A stretch of 39,946 nucleotides of DNA from an uncultured Saprospiraceae bacterium (GTDB lineage: Bacteria; Bacteroidota; Bacteroidia; Chitinophagales; Saprospiraceae), in contig CALIHL010000008.1 of assembly GCA_938022935.1 (NCBI GenBank), forward strand, positions 1 to 39,946, given 5' to 3'. The notes beneath the pieces were generated by a model that had not been told where the DNA came from, searched no databases, and saw only the letters and a program-made list of their open reading frames with translations. Both the position numbers and the translations under genes were made by a program. Every line of letters begins with the position of its first letter. The first letter of the stretch is position 1. Positions 1 through 8,101 of the stretch are shown here, one piece after another.

Positions 1-168
1 ATCAAGCAACGCCCGATCGCAGTGGATGGAGAAGTTGTGATCAGACCGATGATGTACTTGGCGCTCTCTTATGACCATCAAGTGATCGACGGAAGTACGT
101 CAGTAACCTTCTTGGTTAAGGTGATCGAACTTCTGGAAGATCCTATACGCTTAATGATGAACATATAA
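1..168 (+). CDS. sucB: Dihydrolipoamide succinyltransferase (2-oxoglutarate dehydrogenase E2), 3' end only
   Basis: Only the last 55 codons lie in the window; the gene starts to the left. The visible piece is the C-terminal end of the catalytic acyltransferase domain. It carries the active-site motif SYDHQVIDG (family pattern DHRxxDG, with Gln here in place of Arg), followed by the [15 protein letters not shown] ending typical of the succinyl-transferring branch. That branch reads SYDH, whereas pyruvate dehydrogenase E2 usually reads CDHR. The enzyme would transfer the succinyl group from lipoamide to CoA in the cytoplasmic TCA-cycle complex. The E2 family is clear; the choice of 2-oxoglutarate over other oxoacid complexes rests on this short stretch. 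Confidence 0.85.
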   Translation: MKQRPIAVDGEVVIRPMMYLALSYDHQVIDGSTSVTFLVKVIELLEDPIRLMMNI

Positions 169-214
169 GACATTGATATAATGTGTAACTTGCACATTCA
201 TACTTCAGTACAAG

Positions 215-736
215 ATGACTTTAGAAGAATTTTTCCAGGTAATATCTGAGAACCCTGCTTTCATACTCTTTTTCTTTGTAGCTCTTCCGCTTACGGCATT
301 CTTGGCCAGTGTATTTGGAAAGGGCGAGGGGCACTTGACTCCTTGGAAGCAACTCTATTGTTTTCTTGCTTTTGCAGCAGCTATACCAGGGATATTTGCA
401 GTCATGCTAAATGTGTATCTCTTTCTATTTGAGAAGCAACCGATCATGCAAACTGATATCTATACTCAGATACTTCCAATACTCATCATGGTGCTCACGT
501 TCTGGTTGATCAATCGCAATGTTCCTTTTGAGTTGATCCCAGGTTTTGATAAGTTAACTGGGCTAATTATGCTTACAGTGGCTGTGCTTTCTTTGATGTG
601 GTTCTTAGATAGACTGCGCATTATAGCATTTACGTACATGCCATTCCATTATGTATTGATCTTTTTGGTAGCGGCCTTTGTCGGGATACGGTTCGGGGCG
701 AAGAAGATGTTTACAGGAAAGAAGGCAGAGGCTTAG
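215..736 (+). CDS. Five-helix integral membrane protein of unknown function
   Basis: I do not recognise this 173-residue protein. Hydrophobic segments at about residues 14-35, 46-72, 84-100, 112-132 and 144-160 predict five membrane helices, with a short Lys-rich C-terminal tail (GAKKMFTGKKAEA) that would face the cytoplasm. There is no signal peptide and no catalytic motif I can name. It follows the E2 gene by 46 bases on the same strand and could be co-transcribed with it, but no functional link is evident. The ATG at 215 is chosen because it is the first in frame and precedes the first helix. Codon use does not stand out from neighbouring genes. Confidence 0.75.
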   Translation: MTLEEFFQVISENPAFILFFFVALPLTAFLASVFGKGEGHLTPWKQLYCFLAFAAAIPGIFAVMLNVYLFLFEKQPIMQTDIYTQILPILIMVLTFWLINRNVPFELIPGFDKLTGLIMLTVAVLSLMWFLDRLRIIAFTYMPFHYVLIFLVAAFVGIRFGAKKMFTGKKAEA

Positions 737-808
737 TTAGCCTAACATACTTTTTTCTAGCTTTTTAATCCTTTAGGTGAGTCTTTAGACGTATGACTTT
801 TATCTTTT

Positions 809-950
809 TATTTCACACTTTTTAAATGAACAAAATGAAGTCGCAGGACAGATGTCTGGGAGACATTTGATGGAGAGAACTGCAAGCGGATGTGTTGCAA
901 AATCGTCAGATTAAAACACCGATATTTTATTTTCTATTTCACACTTTTTA
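809..950. repeat. Direct repeat of a 16-bp element
   Basis: TATTTCACACTTTTTA occurs identically at 809-824 and 935-950, 126 bases apart. The second copy forms the left arm of the 941-959 hairpin; the first has no such partner. Together with the 21-bp repeat nearby it suggests local duplication or a repeated regulatory element. Confidence 0.6.
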
Positions 951-976
951 GAAAAGTGTTGCAAAATCGTCAGATT
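892..976. repeat. Direct repeat of a 21-bp element
   Basis: The same 21 bases (beginning GTGTTGCAAAATCG and ending CAGATT) occur at 892-912 and 956-976, 64 bases apart, each followed by an A-rich segment ending in AAAAC. The first copy can pair its GTGTT with AACAC at 915-919. The second begins inside the right arm of the 941-959 hairpin. A 21-base identity within 85 bases is not expected by chance. Confidence 0.7.
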
Positions 977-1054
977 TAAAACGCTTTAAAAAAGTGGCGT
1001 TGTAGTGGTTCAGTCTTTTTGCTTTCTATAACTATGTGCTAAAGAAGTGATGAG

Positions 1055-1072
1055 GTTGGCTACCAACTTTTT
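1055..1072 (+). terminator. Terminator-like hairpin in the gene-poor stretch
   Basis: GTTGG at 1055-1059 pairs with CCAAC at 1063-1067 across a CTA loop. The stem can extend outward by a G-T and an A-T pair, and T5 follows at 1068-1072. It is short and weak for a Rho-independent terminator, but the layout is right for the plus strand. No gene directly upstream explains it, so it might end a small RNA. Confidence 0.35.
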
Positions 1073-1390
1073 AGCCTGTGCAAGTTTGGCCGCCCCACAA
1101 ATCTTCCAATGCTAACGCTTCTTTCTTAGAAGACCCCTTAGCGCCTTTTAATTAACATTTCATACTTTTATTCAAAGCCTCTTGGCACCTTGTGTTCCTA
1201 AATGAAGGATCATGCCTGCTTTAAAATTAGGGTTAGCATAGGGGGAATATGCAGGGTCAGCCATGCTGCACAGGATTAAAATGAAGAAAGTCAGCAGGCT
1301 CGCTCCCTGTAATGTGCTTGAGCAAGTACTAAATATCTGTAAAAGCAAAAGACTTCATTTTAACTGAGATAATAGATTCCCCGATTTTGC

Positions 1391-1410
1391 TCAACTTTTC
1401 TAAAAGTTGA
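1391..1410. repeat. Near-perfect palindrome
   Basis: TCAACTTTT at 1391-1399 is followed after two bases by its exact reverse complement AAAAGTTGA at 1402-1410. It is followed by a second, looser hairpin (ATCAGG at 1431-1436 with CCTGAT at 1445-1450). It could be a protein-binding site or a structured RNA element. Confidence 0.5.
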
Positions 1411-1608
1411 ATATAGATGATCGTGTAAGCATCAGGAGTTTGAGCCTGATAGGCTAAAGAAAAACAATTATTAGTCCACTGATATATGCCCTTCATCGAT
1501 AATCTGCTTGGCAAATCAAGAAAGCCCAAGCATTAGTCTGACTTAGTTTTTTATGCCCTGACTTTAGCTCAACTTTGAGTCATCGATCAACAATTAAAAA
1601 CTGATACC

Positions 1609-1701
1609 ATGAAAAAACTTGACCATTACGCACGACTCGGATTACTGATTATCACACTTGTATCATACATAGGCATATTATCATTCGGTTTAGTTTCTTA
1701 G
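1609..1701 (+). CDS. Small single-helix membrane peptide, 30 residues
   Basis: ATG at 1609 opens a 30-codon frame ending in TAG at 1699-1701. The peptide starts MKKLDHYARLG and then carries one continuous hydrophobic helix (about residues 11-28), with a positive N-terminus as expected for a small inner-membrane protein. The frame is followed 65 bases later by a good Rho-independent terminator at 1767-1794 on the same strand, which supports a short transcription unit. There is no clear Shine-Dalgarno, but an AT-rich leader (CAATTAAAAACTGATACC) precedes the ATG, as is common in Bacteroidetes. I know no family for it; a chance open frame cannot be excluded at this length. Confidence 0.45.
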   Translation: MKKLDHYARLGLLIITLVSYIGILSFGLVS

Positions 1702-1766
1702 TATAAAAGATCAATTGAGTGAGCCAGGTGAAAGATGGCGCCAATCATACAATCGATCAAAATGAA

Positions 1767-1794
1767 GGGTAGCTATTAGAAGCTATCCTTTTTT
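1767..1794 (+). terminator. Rho-independent terminator
   Basis: GGGTAGCT at 1767-1774 pairs with AGCTATCC at 1781-1788 (eight pairs, one a G-T wobble) across a six-base loop, followed directly by T6 at 1789-1794. It lies between the small membrane peptide on the plus strand and the convergent aminotransferase gene, and most likely ends the former. Confidence 0.75.
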
Positions 1795-1808
1795 ATTTCT
1801 CCAAACTA

Positions 1809-3071
1809 TTATGCTGCTGCCATCTCTTTGAGCGCATTTACGAAAGTGTCTAACTCTTCTAAAGTTGTATAAATGTTAGGTGTTATCCTACATCCAATAA
1901 CAGGCGGCTCGTTGATCGCGACAGTCCAGATGTTATACTCATCCATTAACCTCTTCGCTAAGTCTTTTGGATGTATGTCATCGATACCAACATTAGCTAT
2001 CCCGCAACATCGATAGTCTTCTATTGGTGTGTTGACATTGATACCTTTAACATTGCGCACTCGATCTGTCCAGTACTTCTGTAAATATCTCAGTCGAGTT
2101 TCCTTACGCTTAAGCCCTACTCTTTGCAAATAGTCAATGGCATCATTGATAGCAAGGTCTGTATGCACAGGGTGCGTGCCTGTATGATTCAACTTTTTGA
2201 TATCATCTTCTGCTTTATTCCATTCTGCAAAAGTGGGCCAGACATCAGCGGCTCGCCCTTTCTTTACATACAACAATCCTGCACCCAGTGGCACACTTAA
2301 CCACTTGTGTAAACTCGATCCATAGTAATCACAGTCTAAATCTTTGATGTCAAATTCAAAATGTCCAATGGCATGGGCTCCGTCTACCATCACTTGTACA
2401 CCTCTAGCATGTGCCATATCACAGATCTTTCTAATCGGAAGGATATGTCCCGTGATGTTGACGATGTGACAAACCATCAGCAGTCTTGTCTTATCAGTTA
2501 TTGCAGATTCGTAAAGAGCTACAATCTCTTCATCGCTTTTTGGATGATTTGGCAGTGAGATCACCTTAGTTTTGATACCATGACGCTTTTCTTGAAGCTC
2601 AAACATGATGCGCATCGCTCCATAATCTTGCTGTGCATATACTGCCTCATCTCCTGATGTCCAATGAACTCCTCCAATGATCGTATCTAAAGATTCTGTA
2701 GTGTTTCTAGTGATCACTACTTCGTCATCATCGGCTCCTATCAACTTTGCCAATCTAGCAGCTGCTCTATCTTTGTTTTTCCATTGTACCGTGCGCATGT
2801 AGTAAGAAGCCTGATAGTTAACATGCCGGGCATGGTTTATATACTTTTCTAAAGTTTCTTGAGGCACCATGCAGTAGTAGCCATTTTCAAGATTGATGTA
2901 GTCAGGCTTCAATCGGTAACCGCTTCTTATAGTTGCCCAGTATTCTTCGTTTTGAGCAACGGACATATCATCGTCACCTTCTAATAGAAGATTCCAATTG
3001 TCGAGCTTATCGCTAAATGAAGGAATAAGCGCAGTACCTATCATGGATTTTAAAAAGGATCTTTTTTTCAT
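1809..3071 (-). CDS. PLP-dependent aminotransferase class V (isopenicillin-N-epimerase/SufS-like), exported
   Basis: The 420-residue protein has the fold-type-I layout of class V aminotransferases. ITRNTTESLDTII near residue 120 is the phosphate-binding region, VDGAHAIGH near 229 supplies the cofactor Asp230 and His233, and SSLHKWL near 252 carries the Schiff-base Lys256. The family includes cysteine desulfurases and isopenicillin N epimerase-like proteins; the substrate here is unknown. The N-terminus (MKKRSFLKSMIGTALIPSFS) resembles a Tat-type signal, though with KR rather than RR, so export is likely but not certain. It lies 59 bases downstream of the DUF1501 gene on the same strand, so it may belong to that exported cluster. 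Length fits the family. Confidence 0.85.
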   Translation of the reverse strand: MKKRSFLKSMIGTALIPSFSDKLDNWNLLLEGDDDMSVAQNEEYWATIRSGYRLKPDYINLENGYYCMVPQETLEKYINHARHVNYQASYYMRTVQWKNKDRAAARLAKLIGADDDEVVITRNTTESLDTIIGGVHWTSGDEAVYAQQDYGAMRIMFELQEKRHGIKTKVISLPNHPKSDEEIVALYESAITDKTRLLMVCHIVNITGHILPIRKICDMAHARGVQVMVDGAHAIGHFEFDIKDLDCDYYGSSLHKWLSVPLGAGLLYVKKGRAADVWPTFAEWNKAEDDIKKLNHTGTHPVHTDLAINDAIDYLQRVGLKRKETRLRYLQKYWTDRVRNVKGINVNTPIEDYRCCGIANVGIDDIHPKDLAKRLMDEYNIWTVAINEPPVIGCRITPNIYTTLEELDTFVNALKEMAAA

Positions 3072-3130
3072 GACACTTACTTTATACAGACAATATAGTG
3101 AAGACTTACCTGAATTAGAAATACAGCTTA

Positions 3131-4651
3131 TTAGCTCAGTATACCTTTAACAACATGTCCATGGACATCAGTCAATCTATACCTTCTCCCTTGATGCTTA
3201 AATATCAAACGCTCATGATCGATACCCATCAAGTGCATGAGCGTGGCATGAAAGTCATGCACATGGACTGGATCCTTGACGATATTATAACTAAAGTCAT
3301 CAGTCTCACCATATGTAAATCCCGGCTTGACGCCAGCGCCAGCCATCCACATCGTAAAGCACTTTGGGTGATGATCGCGTCCATAGTTAGTCGTAGTCAA
3401 CTTCCCTTGAGAGTAGACAGTACGTCCAAACTCTCCACCCCAGACTACCAATGTATCTTCTAACAAGCCACGTTGTTTGAGATCTTTAAGTAGAGCAGCA
3501 GTTGGTTGATCCGTTTGCTTACATTTATGTTTTATCCCTCCAGGTAAAAAGTTATGTTGATCCCATCCTCTATGAAAAAGCTGAACAAACTTCACATCTT
3601 TTTCTAAAAGCTTGCGAGCCAACAAACAGTTAGCCGCATATGTACCTGGCGTTCTACTATCTTCACCGTACATCTCAAAAGTTCGATCAGATTCATCTGA
3701 CATATCTGTCACTTCGGGGATCGAAGTTTGCATACGACATGCCATTTCATATTGAGCTATTCTTGCGTTCACTTCTGGATCGCCGTAAGTGCTATTTTGT
3801 AGTTCGTTGATCTGCTTGAGATATGATAGCATTCGACCTCGATCTGCACCGTCATAATTTTCTGGATTATTTAGAAACAGCACTGGATCTTTGCCTGATC
3901 TAAACTGTACTCCTTGATGCTCTGTTGGCAAAAAACCATTGCCCCATAAACGAGAATACAATGGCTGCCCACCACTTTTAGAAAGTAGGACTATAAACGT
4001 TGGCAGATTATCATTACTTGATCCTAAACCATAACTCAACCATGAACCGATCGAAGGGCGGCCTGCTAGTTGGTTTCCAGTTTGAAAAAAGGTAATGGCA
4101 GGATCATGATTGATCTGCTCTGTGTACATCGACTTTATAAAACAAAGATCATCCACAACTTCTGCTGTATGAGGCATCAGTTCGCTTACCCAAGCACGGC
4201 TTTGTCCGTACTGATCAAACTTAAACATAGAAGGTGCGATTGGTAGTGACGATTGATTGCCACTCATCCCGGTTAGTCGTTGTCCTTGCCGGACAGAGTC
4301 TGGCAATTCTTTGCCAAACATCTTTTCTAATTTAGGCTTGTAGTCAAATGTTTCAAATTGTGAAGGGCCTCCACTTTGAAATAAGTAAACTATCCTCTTT
4401 GCTTTAGGCGCATAGTGTGGCAAGTCAGCCAAACCTCCTCTCGATATATTTTCATAGTCAAAACCAACATTTGAGCTATTGGCTTGCAATTTATCTATAC
4501 CCAATAACGAACCCAGCGCAAAAGATCCAAGTCCAAGCGATGTCTTCGTTAGAAACTGTCTTCTATCAATCTTTGACTCTTCCTTCTTTAGATCTTTGTT
4601 GTTAGACCTAAGGACGTCGTGATCGTGGTCATGATGATGTTGATGCAACAT
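3131..4651 (-). CDS. DUF1501 family exported protein with Tat signal and His-rich N-terminus
   Basis: The product is a DUF1501 protein, a sulfatase-like (alkaline phosphatase superfamily) family of unknown activity. A twin-arginine signal ([19 protein letters not shown]) sits about 30 residues in, after a His/Asp-rich head ([10 protein letters not shown]). Later motifs typical of the family are [16 protein letters not shown] near the N-terminus, [11 protein letters not shown], and [10 protein letters not shown] in the C-terminal half. I chose ATG at 4651, four bases after the stop of the upstream PSD1 gene and preceded by AAAAAGG. An alternative ATG at 4678 adds nine residues and overlaps that gene. 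DUF1501 genes are regularly paired with PSCyt2/PSD1 genes in Planctomycetes and Bacteroidetes, as here. Confidence 0.85.
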   Translation of the reverse strand: MLHQHHHDHDHDVLRSNNKDLKKEESKIDRRQFLTKTSLGLGSFALGSLLGIDKLQANSSNVGFDYENISRGGLADLPHYAPKAKRIVYLFQSGGPSQFETFDYKPKLEKMFGKELPDSVRQGQRLTGMSGNQSSLPIAPSMFKFDQYGQSRAWVSELMPHTAEVVDDLCFIKSMYTEQINHDPAITFFQTGNQLAGRPSIGSWLSYGLGSSNDNLPTFIVLLSKSGGQPLYSRLWGNGFLPTEHQGVQFRSGKDPVLFLNNPENYDGADRGRMLSYLKQINELQNSTYGDPEVNARIAQYEMACRMQTSIPEVTDMSDESDRTFEMYGEDSRTPGTYAANCLLARKLLEKDVKFVQLFHRGWDQHNFLPGGIKHKCKQTDQPTAALLKDLKQRGLLEDTLVVWGGEFGRTVYSQGKLTTTNYGRDHHPKCFTMWMAGAGVKPGFTYGETDDFSYNIVKDPVHVHDFHATLMHLMGIDHERLIFKHQGRRYRLTDVHGHVVKGILS

Positions 4652-4655
4652 GGTT

Positions 4656-7600
4656 TTACCTTTTTGTGATGCTGGCATCGGAGTTTAAAATTACACTGGC
4701 GACTATAGCGTTTGCTGCTGTCATATCCGTATCCAATGATCGGTCAATCTCAAAATCTCCTGCTTCTATCCAGCCCTTTTTCTTCTTGCTGTCTTTTCTA
4801 AATATCTCGTATTCTTTCTTTTGCAAGTCAACTAATAACCTTAATTGTTCATGATCAACATCGGTACCCGTGATTCTTTTGTAAGCATTGGCGATGCTAC
4901 TTGGTGTAGCACCTTCTTTATTGATTCGCTCTCCAATTACTTTACATGCTTCTAAGTATGTTGGATCATTTAGAAGGACAAGTGCTTGTAAAGGAGTATT
5001 GGTTCTTTGCCTGCGAACTGTACATACCTCTCGATCTGGTTGATCAAAAGTGTAAAGTGTCGGATTAGGCACTGTTCTCTTCCAGATAGAGTACAAGCTT
5101 CTTCTGTAGAGTTTATCTCCTTTGTCACGCTCATATCTGCCACTGTTCATACTCCACAATCCATCAGGCTGATAAGGCTTTACGCTCTCTCCTCCTATTT
5201 CTTTATTCAATAAACCACTTGCAGCGAGTGCATTGTCTCTCATCATCTCACTGGACAACCTGACTTTTGGGCCTCTCGCCAAAAATTTATTTTCTGAGTC
5301 AACCCGCACTAACTCCTCTGATGCCTTAGAGCTTTGTTTATAAGTAGAGGACATGACGATAAGTTTGTGCAAGGCTTTGACATCCCATCCAGAATCTATA
5401 AACTCTATAGCTAGCCAATCTAACAACTCAGGATGTGTAGGCAATGATCCTTGGTTACCAAAATCCTCTGTTGACGCTACAATCCCTCTTCCAAAGAAGT
5501 TTTGCCAATACCGATTAACAGCCACCCGGGCTGTAAGCGGATGAGCGGGATCAGTCAACCATTTTGCAAGTCCTAATCTGTTTTTAGGATATTCTAATTT
5601 CCAAGGGAGGATGCTTTCAGGAGTATTGGGAAAGACCTCTTCTCCATGGTTGTCATACAAACCTCTTTCAAGTATATATGCTTGTCTTGGCTCCTTCATC
5701 TCCTTCATCACCATCAACTCTTTAACTTGTTCAATAGTATCAAATAAAACTGAACGCGCTTCTCTTAGGTTCTCAGAGGCGACATCATACGAAGAAGAAA
5801 GGTTGTGCACGTAGTACTCATACAATAGTTCCTTTTGACTGGCAGATAATTGTTCATAGTCTCTTGAGATTATGGTCTCAATTGATTCTGGATCTACAAT
5901 TTGTAGAACTTCAAGGGCAGATAATTGAGCCCCATATACAATGACTTCATCTACATGCGCACCTCTTATACCTGTACCTCTCCATCTTGCCCCTACTTGT
6001 AGTGAAGGTTCTGGTGGCAAGTTTACAGCACTTTCTATGATATTAAAAAAGACGATGTCTTTATATAGATTGTCTACCGACGTCTCAGTATTAGCTTCTT
6101 GACCATTGATAAATAGCTTAACTCCAGATGCTTTGCTCGATCCATCATAGGTCATCATGAGATGGACCCATTCGTCTTTAGGAGCATCGACAAGTGAAGT
6201 TTTTATAATTGCATTGTCAGGGTGCGTATGGGCGAGGACCATCTGAAGTTTGTTGTCCTTTAGCTGCAATAGATATCCCTTGTAATTATAAATTTTTCCT
6301 CCACTACATTTGTGAAAGATCACACCTTCCTCTAAATCTTCTGGTAGCTTCACCCAGAGTCCTACGCTAAAAGCATCTTTACGTTGAAAGACACCAACAC
6401 CGTCTAGTCCCAACCACGCATCTCCATCCAATTGCAAACCTCTATCTCGATATCCTTCAGCATATACGGGCACCTCTTTGGGAGAATTTTGTCGATCCAT
6501 CTTCCCGACTTGCCTTCTGTTAACTTTATTCTGAAGGTTGTTATCAAGATCAAAGTAACCTTGTAACCCTCGGGTTGGTATTGTCTTTTTTATAGATTTA
6601 TAACCTTCTTGTTCTATCCAAGCTACAGCTGCGTCCTTCGCTTCAGTTTCCTTTACTTGCACTGTTTCTAATTTCTCATCGACTAAAGAGTTTAGAAACT
6701 CTATAATCTCTTCCTCCTGCTCATCAGGCATCAGCATGGCAGGCACCGGGGTCGAATTATCCCAAGACAACTGACCGCTTTCATTTACATTATTGAAGAA
6801 GCTAAACATCTCGTAGAAGTTCTTTTGTGAGATGGGATCAAATTTGTGATCATGACATTTGGCGCAAGCTAATGACATCCCCATGATACCTGTACCGACC
6901 ACAGAAGTTCTGTCCGCAACATACTCTACTCGATACTCCTCGTCTACGATACCGCCTTCTAAGTTTTGAGGATGTAGTCGATTAAATGTCGTTGCAAGGA
7001 TCTGTTCGCGACTGGCATTAGGCAGCAGATCTCCTGCTAATTGCCATGTTATAAACTGATCATAACTCATGTTTTCATTAAAAGATTGGATTACCCAATC
7101 TCGCCATGGACTTACATCTCTATAATAATCAACTTGATAACCATGCGTATCAGAATATCGAGCCAGATCCATCCAATCAATAGCCATCTTCTCACCGTAA
7201 TGAGGAGAAGCTAATAGACGGTCCACTTGTTTTTCAAAAGCATCGAGGCTTTGATCATTTACAAAATGATCAATCTCTTCTGCTGATGGTGGCAGACCTG
7301 TTAGATCAAAAGATAGGCGTCTTAGTAAAGTCTCCTTCTCAGCACGCGCTGCAGGCTCAAGGCCTTCAGCCTCTATGCGCTTTAAAATGAAATTGTCAAT
7401 TGAATTAGAAGTCCAGTTTACATTTTTAACTTTTGGAAGTTCTGATTTTATAGGTTTTTGAAACGCCCAATGCGGTTTATACTCGGCTCCGTCTTCTATC
7501 CACTTTATAATTATCGCTTTTTCTTGAGTCGTCAACGCAAGGTTAGACTCAGGAGTTGGCATCATATAATCTGGATCTTCAGATATGATTCTATGGTAGA

Positions 7601-7952
7601 CTTCACTACTTTTTAAACTTCCTGATACTATCGCAATATTTCCAGAAGAGTTAGGCAAGACAGTTGTAGCGCTTTTCTCCTCATCCAATCTCAATCCAGC
7701 TTGTAGTTTTGCTTGGTCAGGCCCATGACAAGAAAAACACTTATCCGAAAGGATCGGCTTTACATGGATATTAAAATCAAGCTGGTCAGGCAGATCATTG
7801 TAAGCCACTTCAACTAAGTCAGGGAGCTTTGGACCGCAACCAAAGATGCATAATATCATCGTGACAAAGAGTGATATATATAGGCTCTGCTTTCTAAGAT
7901 AGACAGCAAACGCATCTTCACTATTGGGCTTCAAAAAATCTCTTACCTCCAT
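4656..7952 (-). CDS. PSCyt1-PSCyt2 (DUF1549)-LamG-PSD1 (DUF1553) lipoprotein
   Basis: This is a 1098-residue multidomain envelope protein. A hydrophobic N-terminus ends in a lipobox (CIFGC, Cys39), which suggests anchoring in a membrane. Next comes a cytochrome-c-like PSCyt1 segment with one haem motif CFSCH (Cys72, Cys75, His76). The DUF1549 domain follows, with its [12 protein letters not shown] and [13 protein letters not shown] signatures. A concanavalin-like LamG insert lies at about residues 470-690 ([30 protein letters not shown]), and then the DUF1553 domain ([20 protein letters not shown]). The activity of these families is not established; electron transfer combined with sugar binding is a plausible inference. 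Codons 1-32 may be over-extended, since Met32 lies just before the lipobox helix end. Confidence 0.88.
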   Translation of the reverse strand: MEVRDFLKPNSEDAFAVYLRKQSLYISLFVTMILCIFGCGPKLPDLVEVAYNDLPDQLDFNIHVKPILSDKCFSCHGPDQAKLQAGLRLDEEKSATTVLPNSSGNIAIVSGSLKSSEVYHRIISEDPDYMMPTPESNLALTTQEKAIIIKWIEDGAEYKPHWAFQKPIKSELPKVKNVNWTSNSIDNFILKRIEAEGLEPAARAEKETLLRRLSFDLTGLPPSAEEIDHFVNDQSLDAFEKQVDRLLASPHYGEKMAIDWMDLARYSDTHGYQVDYYRDVSPWRDWVIQSFNENMSYDQFITWQLAGDLLPNASREQILATTFNRLHPQNLEGGIVDEEYRVEYVADRTSVVGTGIMGMSLACAKCHDHKFDPISQKNFYEMFSFFNNVNESGQLSWDNSTPVPAMLMPDEQEEEIIEFLNSLVDEKLETVQVKETEAKDAAVAWIEQEGYKSIKKTIPTRGLQGYFDLDNNLQNKVNRRQVGKMDRQNSPKEVPVYAEGYRDRGLQLDGDAWLGLDGVGVFQRKDAFSVGLWVKLPEDLEEGVIFHKCSGGKIYNYKGYLLQLKDNKLQMVLAHTHPDNAIIKTSLVDAPKDEWVHLMMTYDGSSKASGVKLFINGQEANTETSVDNLYKDIVFFNIIESAVNLPPEPSLQVGARWRGTGIRGAHVDEVIVYGAQLSALEVLQIVDPESIETIISRDYEQLSASQKELLYEYYVHNLSSSYDVASENLREARSVLFDTIEQVKELMVMKEMKEPRQAYILERGLYDNHGEEVFPNTPESILPWKLEYPKNRLGLAKWLTDPAHPLTARVAVNRYWQNFFGRGIVASTEDFGNQGSLPTHPELLDWLAIEFIDSGWDVKALHKLIVMSSTYKQSSKASEELVRVDSENKFLARGPKVRLSSEMMRDNALAASGLLNKEIGGESVKPYQPDGLWSMNSGRYERDKGDKLYRRSLYSIWKRTVPNPTLYTFDQPDREVCTVRRQRTNTPLQALVLLNDPTYLEACKVIGERINKEGATPSSIANAYKRITGTDVDHEQLRLLVDLQKKEYEIFRKDSKKKKGWIEAGDFEIDRSLDTDMTAANAIVASVILNSDASITKR

Positions 7953-8101
7953 TCGAATCTAAAATAGCTTAATCCAATGAAAAACTATGGTGAATTGTAA
8001 TGATCAATTGTAGTTTATCCGCGATATCGTATTTGCGTCAAGCGTGACTAAAAAAAGTGATACAGTTTTGAGTATCTTGATGTTTCCATAAAACAAAGAT
8101 T

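Larger units (their letters stand above)
737..1608. other. Long gene-poor stretch rich in hairpins and short repeats
   Basis: I see no convincing protein gene in these 870 bases. The only longer open frame, 66 codons on the minus strand at 1329-1529, needs a TTG start and has no family features. The stretch does hold structure: a hairpin with an 8-pair stem at 850-868 (core ATGTCT-GGG-AGACAT), a hairpin at 941-959 (ACACTTTT, TAG loop, AAAAGTGT), a terminator-like hairpin at 1055-1072, a near-perfect palindrome at 1391-1410 and a small hairpin at 1431-1450. Two different sequences are each repeated once. A weak hairpin at 729-743 followed by T6 at 751-756 may end the upstream transcript. Small RNAs are possible but not shown. 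Confidence 0.5.

Noticed and set aside
809-976. CRISPR array
   Set aside because: Only two copies of each repeat, unequal repeat units, and no cas genes in the window.
1329-1529. 66-codon open frame on the minus strand
   Set aside because: It needs a TTG start, has no family features, and spans a perfect palindrome; it is more likely a chance frame in the non-coding stretch.
3155-3463. 102-codon open frame on the plus strand inside the DUF1501 gene
   Set aside because: Antisense of conserved DUF1501 sequence; no recognisable domain or promoter.
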